Part shown: piece by piece, positions 21,353-30,724 of the stretch
Layout: every line of letters starts with the position of its first letter
Position numbering within the stretch: position 1 is the stretch's first letter
NCBI RefSeq assembly: GCF_900110025.1
Contig: NZ_FOCE01000001.1
Span: forward strand, 310,001 to 374,000
Source of the DNA: Gemmobacter aquatilis
GTDB lineage: Bacteria > Pseudomonadota > Alphaproteobacteria > Rhodobacterales > Rhodobacteraceae
Reading direction: 5' to 3'
DNA: 64,000 bases
Notes under the pieces: model-generated
Database searches by the model: none
What the model saw: only the letters and a program-made list of their open reading frames with translations
Told to the model about the DNA's origin: nothing
Translations under genes and position numbers: made by a program

Positions 21353-22513
21353 TCACAGTGCCCCCACGAGTTTTTCCAGAACGGCATTCAGCAACGGTCG
21401 CCCCTTGGCGGTCACCGACAGCACGTCTTCTTGCACATGAACCAGTCCGAGGGACTCCAGGTCGTCAATCGCCGTCGCAGGGTAGGGGTGGGTGAGCATT
21501 GCGCTCAGCCGTGCCAGCGAGATGCCGGAAGACAGTCTCAGCCCCATCAGCAGGTATTCGATGGCCTGCTCTTCCGGGGTTAGGGCGTGCTCCATGTCAG
21601 TCACACCCAACGGAGATTCGGCAGCGGCCAGCCAAAGCCCGGGTGTCCGCTCGGCTGCGGTAGGAAAGCGCACGCTATCACGGGTCAGGCGGCCATGGGC
21701 GCCTGGGCCGATTCCGGCATAGTCGCCCGCCTGCCAGTAGATCAGGTTATGCCGGGCCTCTTGCCCCGGCTTTGCGTGGTTTGAAACCTCATAGGCGGGC
21801 ATTCCGGCGGCATTGCACAGATCTTGCGTCAGGTCGAAGAAATCCGCACCCAGATCCTCGGTGGGAAGGCCGCGCAGCAGGCCGCGGGCATGGCGCTCGC
21901 CAAAAACCGTGCCGTCTTCGATGGTCAGTTGGTAGAGCGACAAATGGCCGCTGGACAGGCGCAGGGCCTCGGTGAGTTCAGCCTCCCATTGGGCCAGCGT
22001 TTGATCCTGGCGCGCATAAATGAGGTCAAAACTGACGCGATCAAAGCTGGCTTGTGCAATGTCCAGTGCGGCGCGGGCCTCAGTGACGCTGTGCATCCGC
22101 CCCAGCCGTCGCAGATCGGTATCGTTCAGCGCCTGCACGCCGAGCGATACCCGGTTCACCCCCGCTTGCCGATAGCCCGCAAAGCGGGCAGCCTCGACCG
22201 AGCCGGGATTGGCCTCCAGCGTGATCTCGATGTCATTTGCAGCGTTCCAGCTCGACAGTGCGGCTTGAATGACCGCTTCAACGGTTTCCGGCTCCATCAG
22301 CGACGGGGTGCCGCCGCCGAAGAAGATGGTGCGCAAGGTGCGGCCCGGAACCAAGGCGGCGGTGCGCTTGATTTCCGCGATATAGGCTTCGGCCCAACGG
22401 CGCTGATCTATCTGCGCTGCGACATGGCTGTTGAAATCGCAATAGGGGCATTTGGATTGGCAAAACGGCCAATGCACATAAAGGCCAAAGCCTGCCGCCT
22501 GCCAATCTTCCAT
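21353..22513 (-). CDS. hemW: Radical SAM heme chaperone HemW
   Basis: Member of the HemN-like radical SAM family, now regarded as a heme chaperone rather than a coproporphyrinogen oxidase. The cluster-binding CQSKCPYCDF (Cys18, Cys22, Cys25) lacks the fourth Cys of true HemN. GGGTPSLM and LEANPGS follow, and a HemN C-terminal domain ends the 386 residues. ATG 22513 has no strong ribosome site; the spacer upstream to rdgB is 65 bases and holds a parS site. Confidence 0.93.
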   Translation of the reverse strand: MEDWQAAGFGLYVHWPFCQSKCPYCDFNSHVAAQIDQRRWAEAYIAEIKRTAALVPGRTLRTIFFGGGTPSLMEPETVEAVIQAALSSWNAANDIEITLEANPGSVEAARFAGYRQAGVNRVSLGVQALNDTDLRRLGRMHSVTEARAALDIAQASFDRVSFDLIYARQDQTLAQWEAELTEALRLSSGHLSLYQLTIEDGTVFGERHARGLLRGLPTEDLGADFFDLTQDLCNAAGMPAYEVSNHAKPGQEARHNLIYWQAGDYAGIGPGAHGRLTRDSVRFPTAAERTPGLWLAAAESPLGVTDMEHALTPEEQAIEYLLMGLRLSSGISLARLSAMLTHPYPATAIDDLESLGLVHVQEDVLSVTAKGRPLLNAVLEKLVGAL

Positions 22514-22574
22514 ACCGACCGCCTTTGCCTAGCGTCTGATGCGCGCGACGCCTTCTGCCCGCCGCGCGCTGCAA

Positions 22575-22590
22575 TGTTTCACGTGAAACA
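22575..22590. promoter_or_regulatory. parS: parS site (16/16) at the rdgB stop codon
   Basis: Perfect TGTTTCACGTGAAACA. The TGA inside the palindrome is the rdgB stop codon on the minus strand (rdgB ends ...Cys-Phe-Thr-stop). About 9 kb right of the candidate origin and 1.6 kb past parB. Confidence 0.93.
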
Positions 22591-23190
22591 ACCTGCCACG
22601 AGTTTGCGAAACGCATCAGCCCGGTGGCTGATCTGGTTCTTTTCCCAGCGATCCATTTCACCAAAGGTAATGGCATAGCCTTCGGGTTGGAAGATGGGAT
22701 CATAGCCGTGCCCTTGCGAACCCCGACCCGGCCAGACGATCTGCCCTGGCATCCGCCCTTCAAACACCTCGTCATGCCCGTCGGGCCAGGCCAGAACCAG
22801 CGTGCAGCAAAAGGCGGCAGTGCGCGGGTAGGGGGCGGCCTTCTGTTCCAGGGCTTCCCATGTCTTGCGCATCGCCATGTCGAAATCCCTACCTGTAGGG
22901 GTTTCGGCCCAATCTGCCGTATAAACCCCCGGCGCCCCGTCCAGTGCATCGACCATGATGCCCGAATCGTCGGCCAGCGCAGGAAGGCCGGTCGCCTGTG
23001 CCGCCGCATGGGCCTTGATCCGGGCATTGCCGACAAAGGTCGTTTCGGTTTCTGCGGGTTCGGCCAGCCCAAGCGCCCCGGCCGAGGTTACTGCGATGCC
23101 GAAGGGCCGCAGAAGCGCGTCGATCTCCTCCAGCTTGCCCTTGTTGTGTGTGGCCACAACCAGCGTTTTGTCCGCGAACTTGCGCATCAC
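22579..23190 (-). CDS. rdgB: XTP/dITP diphosphatase (HAM1 family)
   Basis: House-cleaning enzyme that hydrolyses ITP, dITP and XTP to monophosphates. N-terminal [28 protein letters not shown], and C-terminal ...[10 protein letters not shown] are family signatures. 203 aa. The start overlaps the rph stop (ATGATG), so rph and rdgB are cotranscribed, an order known in other proteobacteria. Its last codons lie within parS. Confidence 0.95.
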   Translation of the reverse strand: MMRKFADKTLVVATHNKGKLEEIDALLRPFGIAVTSAGALGLAEPAETETTFVGNARIKAHAAAQATGLPALADDSGIMVDALDGAPGVYTADWAETPTGRDFDMAMRKTWEALEQKAAPYPRTAAFCCTLVLAWPDGHDEVFEGRMPGQIVWPGRGSQGHGYDPIFQPEGYAITFGEMDRWEKNQISHRADAFRKLVAGCFT

Positions 23191-23900
23191 GCCAGCGCAG
23201 CTTTCTGGGCGACCACCAGCGCGGCGATACCTTCGCCCGCCAGATCGAGCAACTCGTTCATTTCACCGCGCGAGAAGGTCGCGCCCTCTGCCGACATCTG
23301 CACCTCGATCAGCTTGCCCGCGCCGGTCAGAATGAAATTGCCGTCGGTGCCTGCCGCCGAATCCTCCAGATAGTCCAGATCCAGCACCGGCTGCCCGGCA
23401 TAGATGCCACAGGACACCGCAGCGACATGATCCAGCATCGGGTCAGAGCTGATCGCGCCCGCCTTCAGCAGCTTGTTCATCGCCAGCCGCAGCGCCACCC
23501 AGCCGCCGGTGATCGAGGCGCAGCGCGTGCCGCCATCGGCCTGAATCACATCGCAATCGACAACGATCTGTCGCTCTCCCAGTGCCGAACGGTCAACGCC
23601 CGCGCGCAGCGCCCGACCGATCAGGCGCTGGATTTCCTGAGTCCGCCCGCTTTGCTTACCAGCGGCAGCCTCGCGCCGGGTGCGGGTGTTTGTGGCGCGC
23701 GGCAGCATGCCGTATTCGGCGGTCACCCAGCCCAGCCCGGTGTTCTTCAGGAAGGGCGGGGCCTTTTCTTCGATCGTGGCGGTGCAGAGCACATGCGTGT
23801 CACCCATGCGGATCAGGCAGGAGCCTTCCGCATGTTTGGTCACGCCCGTTTCAATGGAAACCGTGCGCAGTTGGTTCAAGCTCCGTCCAGAGGGCCGCAT
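23187..23900 (-). CDS. rph: Ribonuclease PH
   Basis: Phosphorolytic 3'-5' exoribonuclease that trims tRNA 3' ends. 237 residues beginning [12 protein letters not shown], with [20 protein letters not shown] and the catalytic [14 protein letters not shown] segment. ATG 23900 has AAGGA seven bases upstream. Divergent from hrcA across about 117 bases. Forms a two-gene unit with rdgB. Confidence 0.96.
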   Translation of the reverse strand: MRPSGRSLNQLRTVSIETGVTKHAEGSCLIRMGDTHVLCTATIEEKAPPFLKNTGLGWVTAEYGMLPRATNTRTRREAAAGKQSGRTQEIQRLIGRALRAGVDRSALGERQIVVDCDVIQADGGTRCASITGGWVALRLAMNKLLKAGAISSDPMLDHVAAVSCGIYAGQPVLDLDYLEDSAAGTDGNFILTGAGKLIEVQMSAEGATFSRGEMNELLDLAGEGIAALVVAQKAALA

Positions 23901-23962
23901 GTGTGTATCCTTGTGTATAAGTTTGACCCAGATACCCATCGCAGCCCGCGTGATGCAACCCT

Positions 23963-23991
23963 CATTGACGCTGCCCGGCCGCGCGCCGTAA
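23963..23991 (+). promoter_or_regulatory. Degenerate RpoH-like promoter of hrcA-grpE
   Basis: CATTGAC (23963-23969), 14-base spacer, CGCCGTAA (23984-23991), the same spacing and partly the same -10 (CGCC) as the hslV promoter, but only about 10 of 15 conserved positions match. Heat-shock genes downstream make the reading plausible. No CIRCE element is present. Confidence 0.35.
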
Positions 23992-24017
23992 CGTGCTAGG
24001 CCGGAACTTGGGTGAAC

Positions 24018-25094
24018 ATGATGTCTGACAGGGCGAGACTGCTTGCCGAACTGAACGACCGCTCGCGCGAGGTGTTCCGCCGCGTGGTCGAAGGCTATCT
24101 GGTGTCGGGCGATCCCGTGGGGTCGCGCACCTTGACGCGGGATTTCAGCGAGAAGATTTCCGCCGCGACCATCCGCAATGTGATGCAGGATCTGGAATAT
24201 CTCGGGCTGCTGGACAGCCCGCATGTATCGGCAGGGCGTATCCCGACTCATCTGGGCCTGCGGATGTTTGTCGATGGATTGCTGGAGGTGGGCAGCGTCA
24301 CGGCGGCAGACCGCGAAATGCTGGATGCCACACTGGGCGGGGATACGCCGGATGTGGCGGCGCTGCTGGATAAAGTCGGGTCGGCACTGTCGGGGATCAC
24401 CCGCGGTGCCAGTCTGGTGTTGACGCCGAAGCACGAAGAGGCGCCGATCCGCCATATCGAATTCGTCAATCTGGCGCCGCAGCGCGCACTTGTGGTGTTG
24501 GTCTTTGCTGATGGCCATGTCGAGAACCGGCTTTTCACCCCACCGCCGGGGCTGACGCCCTCGGCCATGCGTGAGGCGGCGAATTTTCTGAATGCGCTGG
24601 CGGGCGGCAAAACGCTGTCGGATCTGCGCGGTTCGGTCCGGGGAGAGATTACACGGCGGCGGCAGGAAATCGATTCGCTGGCGCGCAGTCTGGTGGAAAG
24701 CGGTCTGGCGCTGTGGCAGGACGCGGGCGAGCAGAGCGAGCGGCTGATCATCCGCGGTCGGGCCAATCTGCTGGATGATACCGCCGAAGCCGCCGATCTG
24801 GATCGCGTGCGCCAGTTGTTCGATGATCTGGAGCGCACGCGCGACATCGCCGATTTCCTGGATCTGACCGAACAGGGCGAAGGGGTGCGTATTTTTATTG
24901 GGTCAGAGAACAAACTCTTTTCACTTTCGGGTTCCTCTTTGGTGGTCTCTCCCTATATGAACGCGGATCGAAAGATCATCGGTGCCGTGGGGGTGATCGG
25001 GCCGACGCGACTCAATTACGGGCGCGTTGTTCCCATCGTCGATTACACGGCGCAACTCGTCGGGCGGATGGTTGCCGACCGGGGGGTGGGATGA
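24018..25094 (+). CDS. hrcA: Heat-inducible transcription repressor HrcA
   Basis: Repressor of class I heat-shock genes (groESL, dnaK) that binds CIRCE. An N-terminal winged helix contains [21 protein letters not shown] and the [12 protein letters not shown] motif; the C-terminal part is the HrcA dimerisation domain ending with [27 protein letters not shown]. About 358 aa. The start is uncertain among GTG 24012, ATG 24018 and ATG 24021. Overlaps grpE (ATGA). Its own promoter has no CIRCE, so it would not be self-repressed in the usual way. Confidence 0.94.
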   Translation: MMSDRARLLAELNDRSREVFRRVVEGYLVSGDPVGSRTLTRDFSEKISAATIRNVMQDLEYLGLLDSPHVSAGRIPTHLGLRMFVDGLLEVGSVTAADREMLDATLGGDTPDVAALLDKVGSALSGITRGASLVLTPKHEEAPIRHIEFVNLAPQRALVVLVFADGHVENRLFTPPPGLTPSAMREAANFLNALAGGKTLSDLRGSVRGEITRRRQEIDSLARSLVESGLALWQDAGEQSERLIIRGRANLLDDTAEAADLDRVRQLFDDLERTRDIADFLDLTEQGEGVRIFIGSENKLFSLSGSSLVVSPYMNADRKIIGAVGVIGPTRLNYGRVVPIVDYTAQLVGRMVADRGVG

Positions 25095-25654
25095 GCAGAC
25101 AGAGGATCGAGGAAGAAGATATGGCGCAGGATCAGGCAGGGTCGAACGATCTCAAGCTGGAAGAATTCGAGGAATTCATCGAGGCGGGCGAGCTGGAGGC
25201 GCTGCGCGCCGAACGCGACGAGATGCGCGACAAGTTCATGCGTGCGCTGGCCGATGCCGAAAACGCCCGCAAACGCGGTGAACGCGACCGGCGCGAGGCC
25301 GAGCAGTTTGGTGGCTCACGTCTGGCCCGCGACATGCTGCCGGTCTATGACAACCTGCGCCGCGCACTGAATGTGGTGACGGATGAAAACCGCGCGCAGT
25401 CGCCCGCGCTGATCGAAGGCATCGAACTGACGCTGCGCGAGTTGCTGTCGGTGCTGACCAAGCACGGCGTGACCCCGATCATGCCCGAGATTGGCGATAC
25501 TTTCGATCCGCAGCAGCATCAGGCGATGTTCGAGGCGCCGGTGCCCGGCACCAAGGCGGGGCAGATCATTCAGGTGATGACCGAAGGCTTCTTGCTGCAT
25601 GACCGCCTGCTGCGCCCGGCGCAGGTCGGCGTGTCGTCCAACACGCAGGGCTGA
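25091..25654 (+). CDS. grpE: Nucleotide exchange factor GrpE
   Basis: Releases ADP from DnaK and acts as thermosensor of the DnaK system. A long charged N-terminal coiled coil (about residues 20-75) precedes the beta-rich head with DRLLRPAQVGVS. 187 aa from ATG 25091, which overlaps the hrcA stop; an ATG at 25121 with GAGGAAG upstream is an alternative and gives 177 aa. The hrcA-grpE pair is common; dnaK is not in the window. A strong terminator follows. Confidence 0.94.
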   Translation: MSRQRIEEEDMAQDQAGSNDLKLEEFEEFIEAGELEALRAERDEMRDKFMRALADAENARKRGERDRREAEQFGGSRLARDMLPVYDNLRRALNVVTDENRAQSPALIEGIELTLRELLSVLTKHGVTPIMPEIGDTFDPQQHQAMFEAPVPGTKAGQIIQVMTEGFLLHDRLLRPAQVGVSSNTQG

Positions 25655-25674
25655 GCCCCATATTCCATGACGCG

Positions 25675-25708
25675 CAGGCGCTGGCTATTCCGCCAGCGCC
25701 TGTTTCAT
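25675..25708 (+). terminator. Terminator between convergent grpE and mutS
   Basis: CAGGCGCTGGC (25675-25685) and GCCAGCGCCTG (25692-25702) form an 11-bp stem with a 6-base loop, followed by TTTCATTT. The stem overlaps the mutS stop and last codons. Confidence 0.75.
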
Positions 25709-28327
25709 TTCATAGATCAGCTTCAGCGCCTGCATCGGGGTCAACTCGTCCGGCTGAATGTCGCGCAGCCGGGCTTCCACGGCTGAGGGTTTTGTTACCA
25801 CCTTTGACGGGGCAGGGGGTGCGGCGCGGAACAGCGGCAGATCGTCGATCAGTGCCTTCTGCCGGGTGCCCTGCCGCTCGCCCGCCTCCAGCGCTTCCAG
25901 CACCACCTTGGCGCGGTCAATCACTGCGGGGGGCAGGCCAGCCAGTCGGGCCACCTGCACGCCATAGCTGCGGTCTGCGGCGCCCTTCTTCACCTCGTGC
26001 AGGAAGATCACCTCGCCTTCCCACTCCTTCACCGTGACGGTGGCGTTCTCGACCCCCGGCAGCTTGCCCGCCAGCGCGGTCATTTCGTGGTAATGGGTGG
26101 CGAACAGCGCGCGGCAGCGGTTGGCGTCGTGCAGGTGCTCCAGCGTGGCCCAGGCGATCGACAGCCCGTCATAGGTCGCCGTGCCGCGCCCGATTTCATC
26201 CAGGATCACCAGCGCCCGGTCGTCGGCCTGATTGAGGATCGCGGCCGTCTCCACCATCTCTACCATGAAGGTGGATCGCCCGCGCGCCAGATCGTCGGAG
26301 GCGCCGACACGGCTGAACAACTGGCTGACCAGCCCGATATGCGCCGCGCGGGCAGGCACGAAGGCACCGGCCTGGGCCAGCAGGGCGATCAGCGCATTCT
26401 GCCGCAGGAAGGTGGATTTACCGGCCATGTTCGGCCCGGTCAGCAACCAGATCGCCGGGGTGCGTTCATCGGTCAGTGCGCAGTCATTGGCGACGAAAGG
26501 CCCGGCGCCCTGCCGTCGCAGGGCACGCTCCACCACCGGGTGGCGTCCCTGTTCCACATGAAACGCATGGCTGGCATCGACGTGCGGGCGTGCCCAGTCT
26601 TCGGCCACCGCCAGATCGGCAAAGCCCGCCGCCACGTCCAGTTCCGCCAGCCCCTGCGCCGCGACGCCAATCCGCCCGGCTTCGGCCAGCACCGCCGCGC
26701 GCAGATCGGCGAAGTGGCGCTTTTCCAGTTCCAGCGCGTGGTTGCCGGCGTTGAGGATCTTCGTCTCGATCTCGCTCAACGGTACGGTGGTGAAGCGCAC
26801 CTGGTTGGCGGTGGTCTGGCGGTGGATGAAGGTTTCGTTCAGCGGCGGCGCCAGCATCCGCTCGGCATGGGTCGAGGTGGTTTCGATGAAATATCCCAAC
26901 ACATTATTATGTTTGATCTTCAGGCTCTGGATGCCGGTTTGTGAAATGTAATCGGCCTGCATGGCAGCGATCACGCCACGGCCTTCGTCGCGCAAGCGGC
27001 GTGTGGCGTCCAATTCGGCGTCAAACCCTGCCGCGATGAAGCCGCCATCGCGGGCCAGAAGCGGCGGTTCTTCGACAAGTGATTGATAAAGATAGGAAAT
27101 AATTTGATCATGCCCGCGCAGCCCCAAGGCGGCATCGGTCAGCAATCCGGGTTCCAGCCCCGACATCAGATCGGCAATCAATGCCGCTTGCGACAGGCCG
27201 GAACGGATCGCGGCAAGGTCGCGCGGGCCGCCACGGTCCAGCGCAAGGCGGGACAGCGCGCGGTCCATGTCGGGCACGCGGCGCAGCGCCTCGCGCAGAT
27301 CGTCGCGCAGGCGGGCGCGGTCCACCAGCAGGTCCACCGCATCCAGCCGCGCCGCGATCACCGACAGATCGCGCGAGGGTGCGGCGAGGCGCCGTTCCAG
27401 CAACCGCGCCCCGCCCGCCGTCGCCGTGCGGTCCACCGCATCCAGCAGCGAACCGGCCCGCCCACCCGACAGGGCCGCAGTGATTTCCAGATTGCGCCGG
27501 GTTGCCGCGTCGATCTGCATGGCGCCCCCCAGTGCCTCACGCAGCGGCGGGCGCAGCAGCGGCAGCTTACCGCGCTGGGTCAGCTCCAGATAATCCACCA
27601 GCGCGCCCATCGCGGCCAGTTCGGCGCGGCCAAAGCTGCCAAACGCCTCCAGCGTGCCCACCTGCCACAAGGCGCAAAGCCGCTTCTCGGCGCCGGCACT
27701 GTCAAAGCTCGCCCGCGACAGCGAGGTGATCGCGGCCCCCAGATCGCGGATCAGCCCGTCAAGCTCGGCCTCTGCGGTTTCAGAAACCAGCACTTCGCGC
27801 GGGGCGAGGCGGGCCAGTTCGGGCGACAGGCGCGGGCGGGGGCAGGGCATCACCCGCAACTCGCCGGTGGAAATATCGGTCCAGGCCAGCGCACCCTCGT
27901 CGCGCACCTCGGCAAAGGCGCAAAGGTAGTTGTGGCGCCGTGCCTCCAGCAGGCTGTCTTCGGTCAGGGTGCCGGGGGTGACCAGCCGCACCACATCGCG
28001 CCGCACCACCGATTTTGAGCCGCGCTTCTTCGCCTCGGCCGGGTCTTCCATCTGTTCGGCAATTGCCACGCGAAAGCCTTTGCGGATCAGCGCCAGCAGA
28101 TGCCCTTCGGCCGCGACAACCGGCACGCCGCACATGGCGATGTCTTCGCCCAGATGCTTGCCGCGTTTGGTCAGCGCGATGTCCAGCGCCTCGGATGCGG
28201 CGACGGCATCGGCGAAAAACATCTCGTAGAAATCGCCCATCCGGTAGAACAGGATCGCATCGGCATACTGCGCCTTGATCTCCAGATACTGCGCCATCAT
28301 CGGCGTGACGGTTTCTTCGGTCACCAA
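25685..28327 (-). CDS. mutS: DNA mismatch repair protein MutS
   Basis: Recognises mismatches and small loops. The mismatch-contacting Phe-X-Glu is in GDFYEMF (residues 32-38). The ATPase has LTGPNMAGKSTFLRQ near residue 630, DEIGRGT (Walker B) and ATHYHE. The C-terminus (DELTPMQAL) is the tetramerisation region. 880 aa, full length. Starts with ATG 28327 after AGGAGGA. Convergent with grpE and divergent from the malic enzyme. Confidence 0.97.
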   Translation of the reverse strand: MVTEETVTPMMAQYLEIKAQYADAILFYRMGDFYEMFFADAVAASEALDIALTKRGKHLGEDIAMCGVPVVAAEGHLLALIRKGFRVAIAEQMEDPAEAKKRGSKSVVRRDVVRLVTPGTLTEDSLLEARRHNYLCAFAEVRDEGALAWTDISTGELRVMPCPRPRLSPELARLAPREVLVSETAEAELDGLIRDLGAAITSLSRASFDSAGAEKRLCALWQVGTLEAFGSFGRAELAAMGALVDYLELTQRGKLPLLRPPLREALGGAMQIDAATRRNLEITAALSGGRAGSLLDAVDRTATAGGARLLERRLAAPSRDLSVIAARLDAVDLLVDRARLRDDLREALRRVPDMDRALSRLALDRGGPRDLAAIRSGLSQAALIADLMSGLEPGLLTDAALGLRGHDQIISYLYQSLVEEPPLLARDGGFIAAGFDAELDATRRLRDEGRGVIAAMQADYISQTGIQSLKIKHNNVLGYFIETTSTHAERMLAPPLNETFIHRQTTANQVRFTTVPLSEIETKILNAGNHALELEKRHFADLRAAVLAEAGRIGVAAQGLAELDVAAGFADLAVAEDWARPHVDASHAFHVEQGRHPVVERALRRQGAGPFVANDCALTDERTPAIWLLTGPNMAGKSTFLRQNALIALLAQAGAFVPARAAHIGLVSQLFSRVGASDDLARGRSTFMVEMVETAAILNQADDRALVILDEIGRGTATYDGLSIAWATLEHLHDANRCRALFATHYHEMTALAGKLPGVENATVTVKEWEGEVIFLHEVKKGAADRSYGVQVARLAGLPPAVIDRAKVVLEALEAGERQGTRQKALIDDLPLFRAAPPAPSKVVTKPSAVEARLRDIQPDELTPMQALKLIYEMKQALAE

Positions 28328-28417
28328 CTGTCCTCCTGTGAACCCTGCGACCCTACAAAACCGCTTTGACCGCGAAAAGCGCCAAGTGCGTCGTTGGCAG
28401 GCGAGAGTGGGGGCGCT

Positions 28418-30709
28418 ATGACGGCTGCAAATTCAATGCAGGATGGCCCCCTGATGACCAAGAACAAGATCACCCCGGAAGAAGCGCTCGCCTATCACCT
28501 GGAGCCGAAACCGGGCAAATACGAGATCGTTGCCACCACGCCGATGGCCACGCAGCGCGACCTGTCGCTGGCCTACAGCCCCGGCGTGGCCGTGCCGGTG
28601 CAGGCGATCGCCGACCGGCCCGAAACCGCCTATGACTATACCGTCAAGGGCAACATGGTGGCGGTGATTTCCAACGGGACTGCCATTCTGGGCATGGGCA
28701 ATCTGGGGGCGCTGGCGTCCAAGCCGGTGATGGAAGGCAAGGCGGTGCTGTTCAAGCGCTTTGCCGATGTGAATGCCATCGACATCGAACTGGATACCGA
28801 AGACCCGGAGGAGATCATCAAGGCGGTGTCCCTGATGGGGCCGACCTTTGGCGGCATCAACCTTGAAGACATCAAGGCGCCGGAATGTTTCATCATCGAA
28901 CAGCGGCTGAAAGAGATGATGGACATCCCGGTGTTCCATGACGACCAGCATGGCACGGCGGTGATTTGTGCCGCCGGTCTGCTGAACGCGCTGGAGATCA
29001 GCGGCAAGAAGATCGAAGATTGCCGCATCGTGCTGAATGGGGCCGGGGCGGCGGGGATTGCCTGTCTGGAACTGCTGAAGGCCATGGGCGCGCGGCATGA
29101 CAATTGCATCATGTGCGACACCAAGGGTGTGATCTATCAGGGCCGCACCGAGGGCATGAACCAGTGGAAATCGGCCCATGCCGCGCGCACCGATGCGCGC
29201 ACGCTGGAAGATGCGATGATGGGCGCCGATGTGTTCCTTGGTGTGTCGGCCAAGGGCGCGGTGACGCCTGAAATGGTGGCCTCGATGGCCGAAAACCCGG
29301 TCATCTTTGCCATGGCCAACCCCGACCCGGAAATCACCCCCGAGGAAGCCCACGCCGTGCGCGCCGATGCCATCGTGGCCACCGGGCGGTCGGACTATCC
29401 GAACCAGGTGAACAACGTGCTGGGCTTCCCCTATCTGTTTCGGGGCGCGTTGGACATCCACGCCCGCGCGATCAATGACGAAATGAAGATCGCCTGCGCC
29501 CGCGCGCTGGCCGCGCTGGCGCGCGAAGATGTGCCGGACGAAGTGGCGATGGCCTATGGCCGCAAGCTCAGCTTCGGGCGCGATTACATCATCCCCACGC
29601 CCTTCGACCCGCGTCTGATCTATGTGATCCCGCCTGCGGTCGCCAAGGCCGGCATGGATACCGGCGTCGCCCGCCGCCCGATCATTGACCTGAAGGCCTA
29701 TGAGTTGAGCCTCAAGTCGCGGATGGACCCGACGGCCTCGATCCTGCAGGGCGTTCATGCCCGGGCGCGGCAGGCGCAGGCGCGGATGATCTTTGCCGAG
29801 GGCGATGACCCGCGCGTGCTGCGTGCGGCTGTGGCCTATCAGCGTGCCGGGCTGGGCAAGGCACTGGTGGTCGGGCGCGAACAGGACGTGCGCGAAAAGC
29901 TGGATGCGGCGGGCCTGCATGATGCCGTGCGCGAGCTGGAAATCGTGAACGCCGCCAATTCCCGCCACCTCGATACCTACAAGGATTTCCTCTATAACCG
30001 CCTGCAACGCCAAGGGTTTGACCGGCACGACATCCACCGCCTTGCGGCGCGGGACCGGCACGTTTTCTCGGCGCTGATGCTGGCCCATGGGCATGGCGAC
30101 GGGCTTGTTACTGGCGCCACGCGCAAATCGGCGCATGTGCTGAGCCTGATCAACCATGTGTTCGATGCCACGGCGGCAGATGGGGCCGTGGGGATCACGG
30201 CGCTGCTGCACAAGGGGCGGATCGTGCTGATGGGCGATACGCTGGTGCAGGAATGGCCGGAACCGGAAGATCTGGCCAATATCGCTGTGCGCGCCGCTGC
30301 CGTTGCCCGTGGGCTGGGGCTGGAGCCGCGCGTGGCTTTCGTCAGCTTCTCGACCTTCGGCTATCCGGTGTCGGAACGCGCCACCAAGATGCACGAGGCG
30401 CCCAAGGTGCTGGACCGCATGAAGGTGGATTTTGAGTATGAGGGCGAAATGACGGTGGATGTGGCGCTGAACCCGACGGCGATGGCGGGTTATCCGTTCT
30501 GTCGCCTGTCGGGCCCGGCCAATATTCTGGTCGTTCCGGCGCGACATTCGGCCTCGATCTCGGTCAAGCTGATGCAGGAAATGGCAGGGGCAACGGTGAT
30601 CGGCCCGATTCTGACCGGCGTGAAGAAACCGATCCAGATCTGTTCCAGCAATTCCACGGTGAACGACATTCTGAACATGGCGGCGCTGGCTGCCTGCAAA
30701 ATCGGCTGA
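28418..30709 (+). CDS. maeB: NADP-dependent malic enzyme with phosphotransacetylase-like domain
   Basis: Oxidative decarboxylation of malate to pyruvate, giving NADPH. The malic domain (about residues 20-410) has QRDLSLAYSPGVAVP, the metal-binding VFHDDQHGTA and the nucleotide fold LNGAGAAGIA. The C-terminal part (about 430-760) is a phosphotransacetylase-like domain that is usually regulatory in these fused enzymes. 763 aa from ATG 28418; ATG 28454 (MTKNKITPEE) is also possible. Followed by the sugar kinase after 15 bases. Confidence 0.94.
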   Translation: MTAANSMQDGPLMTKNKITPEEALAYHLEPKPGKYEIVATTPMATQRDLSLAYSPGVAVPVQAIADRPETAYDYTVKGNMVAVISNGTAILGMGNLGALASKPVMEGKAVLFKRFADVNAIDIELDTEDPEEIIKAVSLMGPTFGGINLEDIKAPECFIIEQRLKEMMDIPVFHDDQHGTAVICAAGLLNALEISGKKIEDCRIVLNGAGAAGIACLELLKAMGARHDNCIMCDTKGVIYQGRTEGMNQWKSAHAARTDARTLEDAMMGADVFLGVSAKGAVTPEMVASMAENPVIFAMANPDPEITPEEAHAVRADAIVATGRSDYPNQVNNVLGFPYLFRGALDIHARAINDEMKIACARALAALAREDVPDEVAMAYGRKLSFGRDYIIPTPFDPRLIYVIPPAVAKAGMDTGVARRPIIDLKAYELSLKSRMDPTASILQGVHARARQAQARMIFAEGDDPRVLRAAVAYQRAGLGKALVVGREQDVREKLDAAGLHDAVRELEIVNAANSRHLDTYKDFLYNRLQRQGFDRHDIHRLAARDRHVFSALMLAHGHGDGLVTGATRKSAHVLSLINHVFDATAADGAVGITALLHKGRIVLMGDTLVQEWPEPEDLANIAVRAAAVARGLGLEPRVAFVSFSTFGYPVSERATKMHEAPKVLDRMKVDFEYEGEMTVDVALNPTAMAGYPFCRLSGPANILVVPARHSASISVKLMQEMAGATVIGPILTGVKKPIQICSSNSTVNDILNMAALAACKIG

Positions 30710-30724
30710 AACGGAGGGGGCGGC

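Noticed and set aside
23901-24017. CIRCE element before hrcA
   Set aside because: No TTAGCACTC/GAGTGCTAA arms or close variants in the spacer.
26549-26564. TGTTCCACATGAAACG in mutS as a parS site
   Set aside because: Three mismatches including the centre; encodes ordinary MutS residues.
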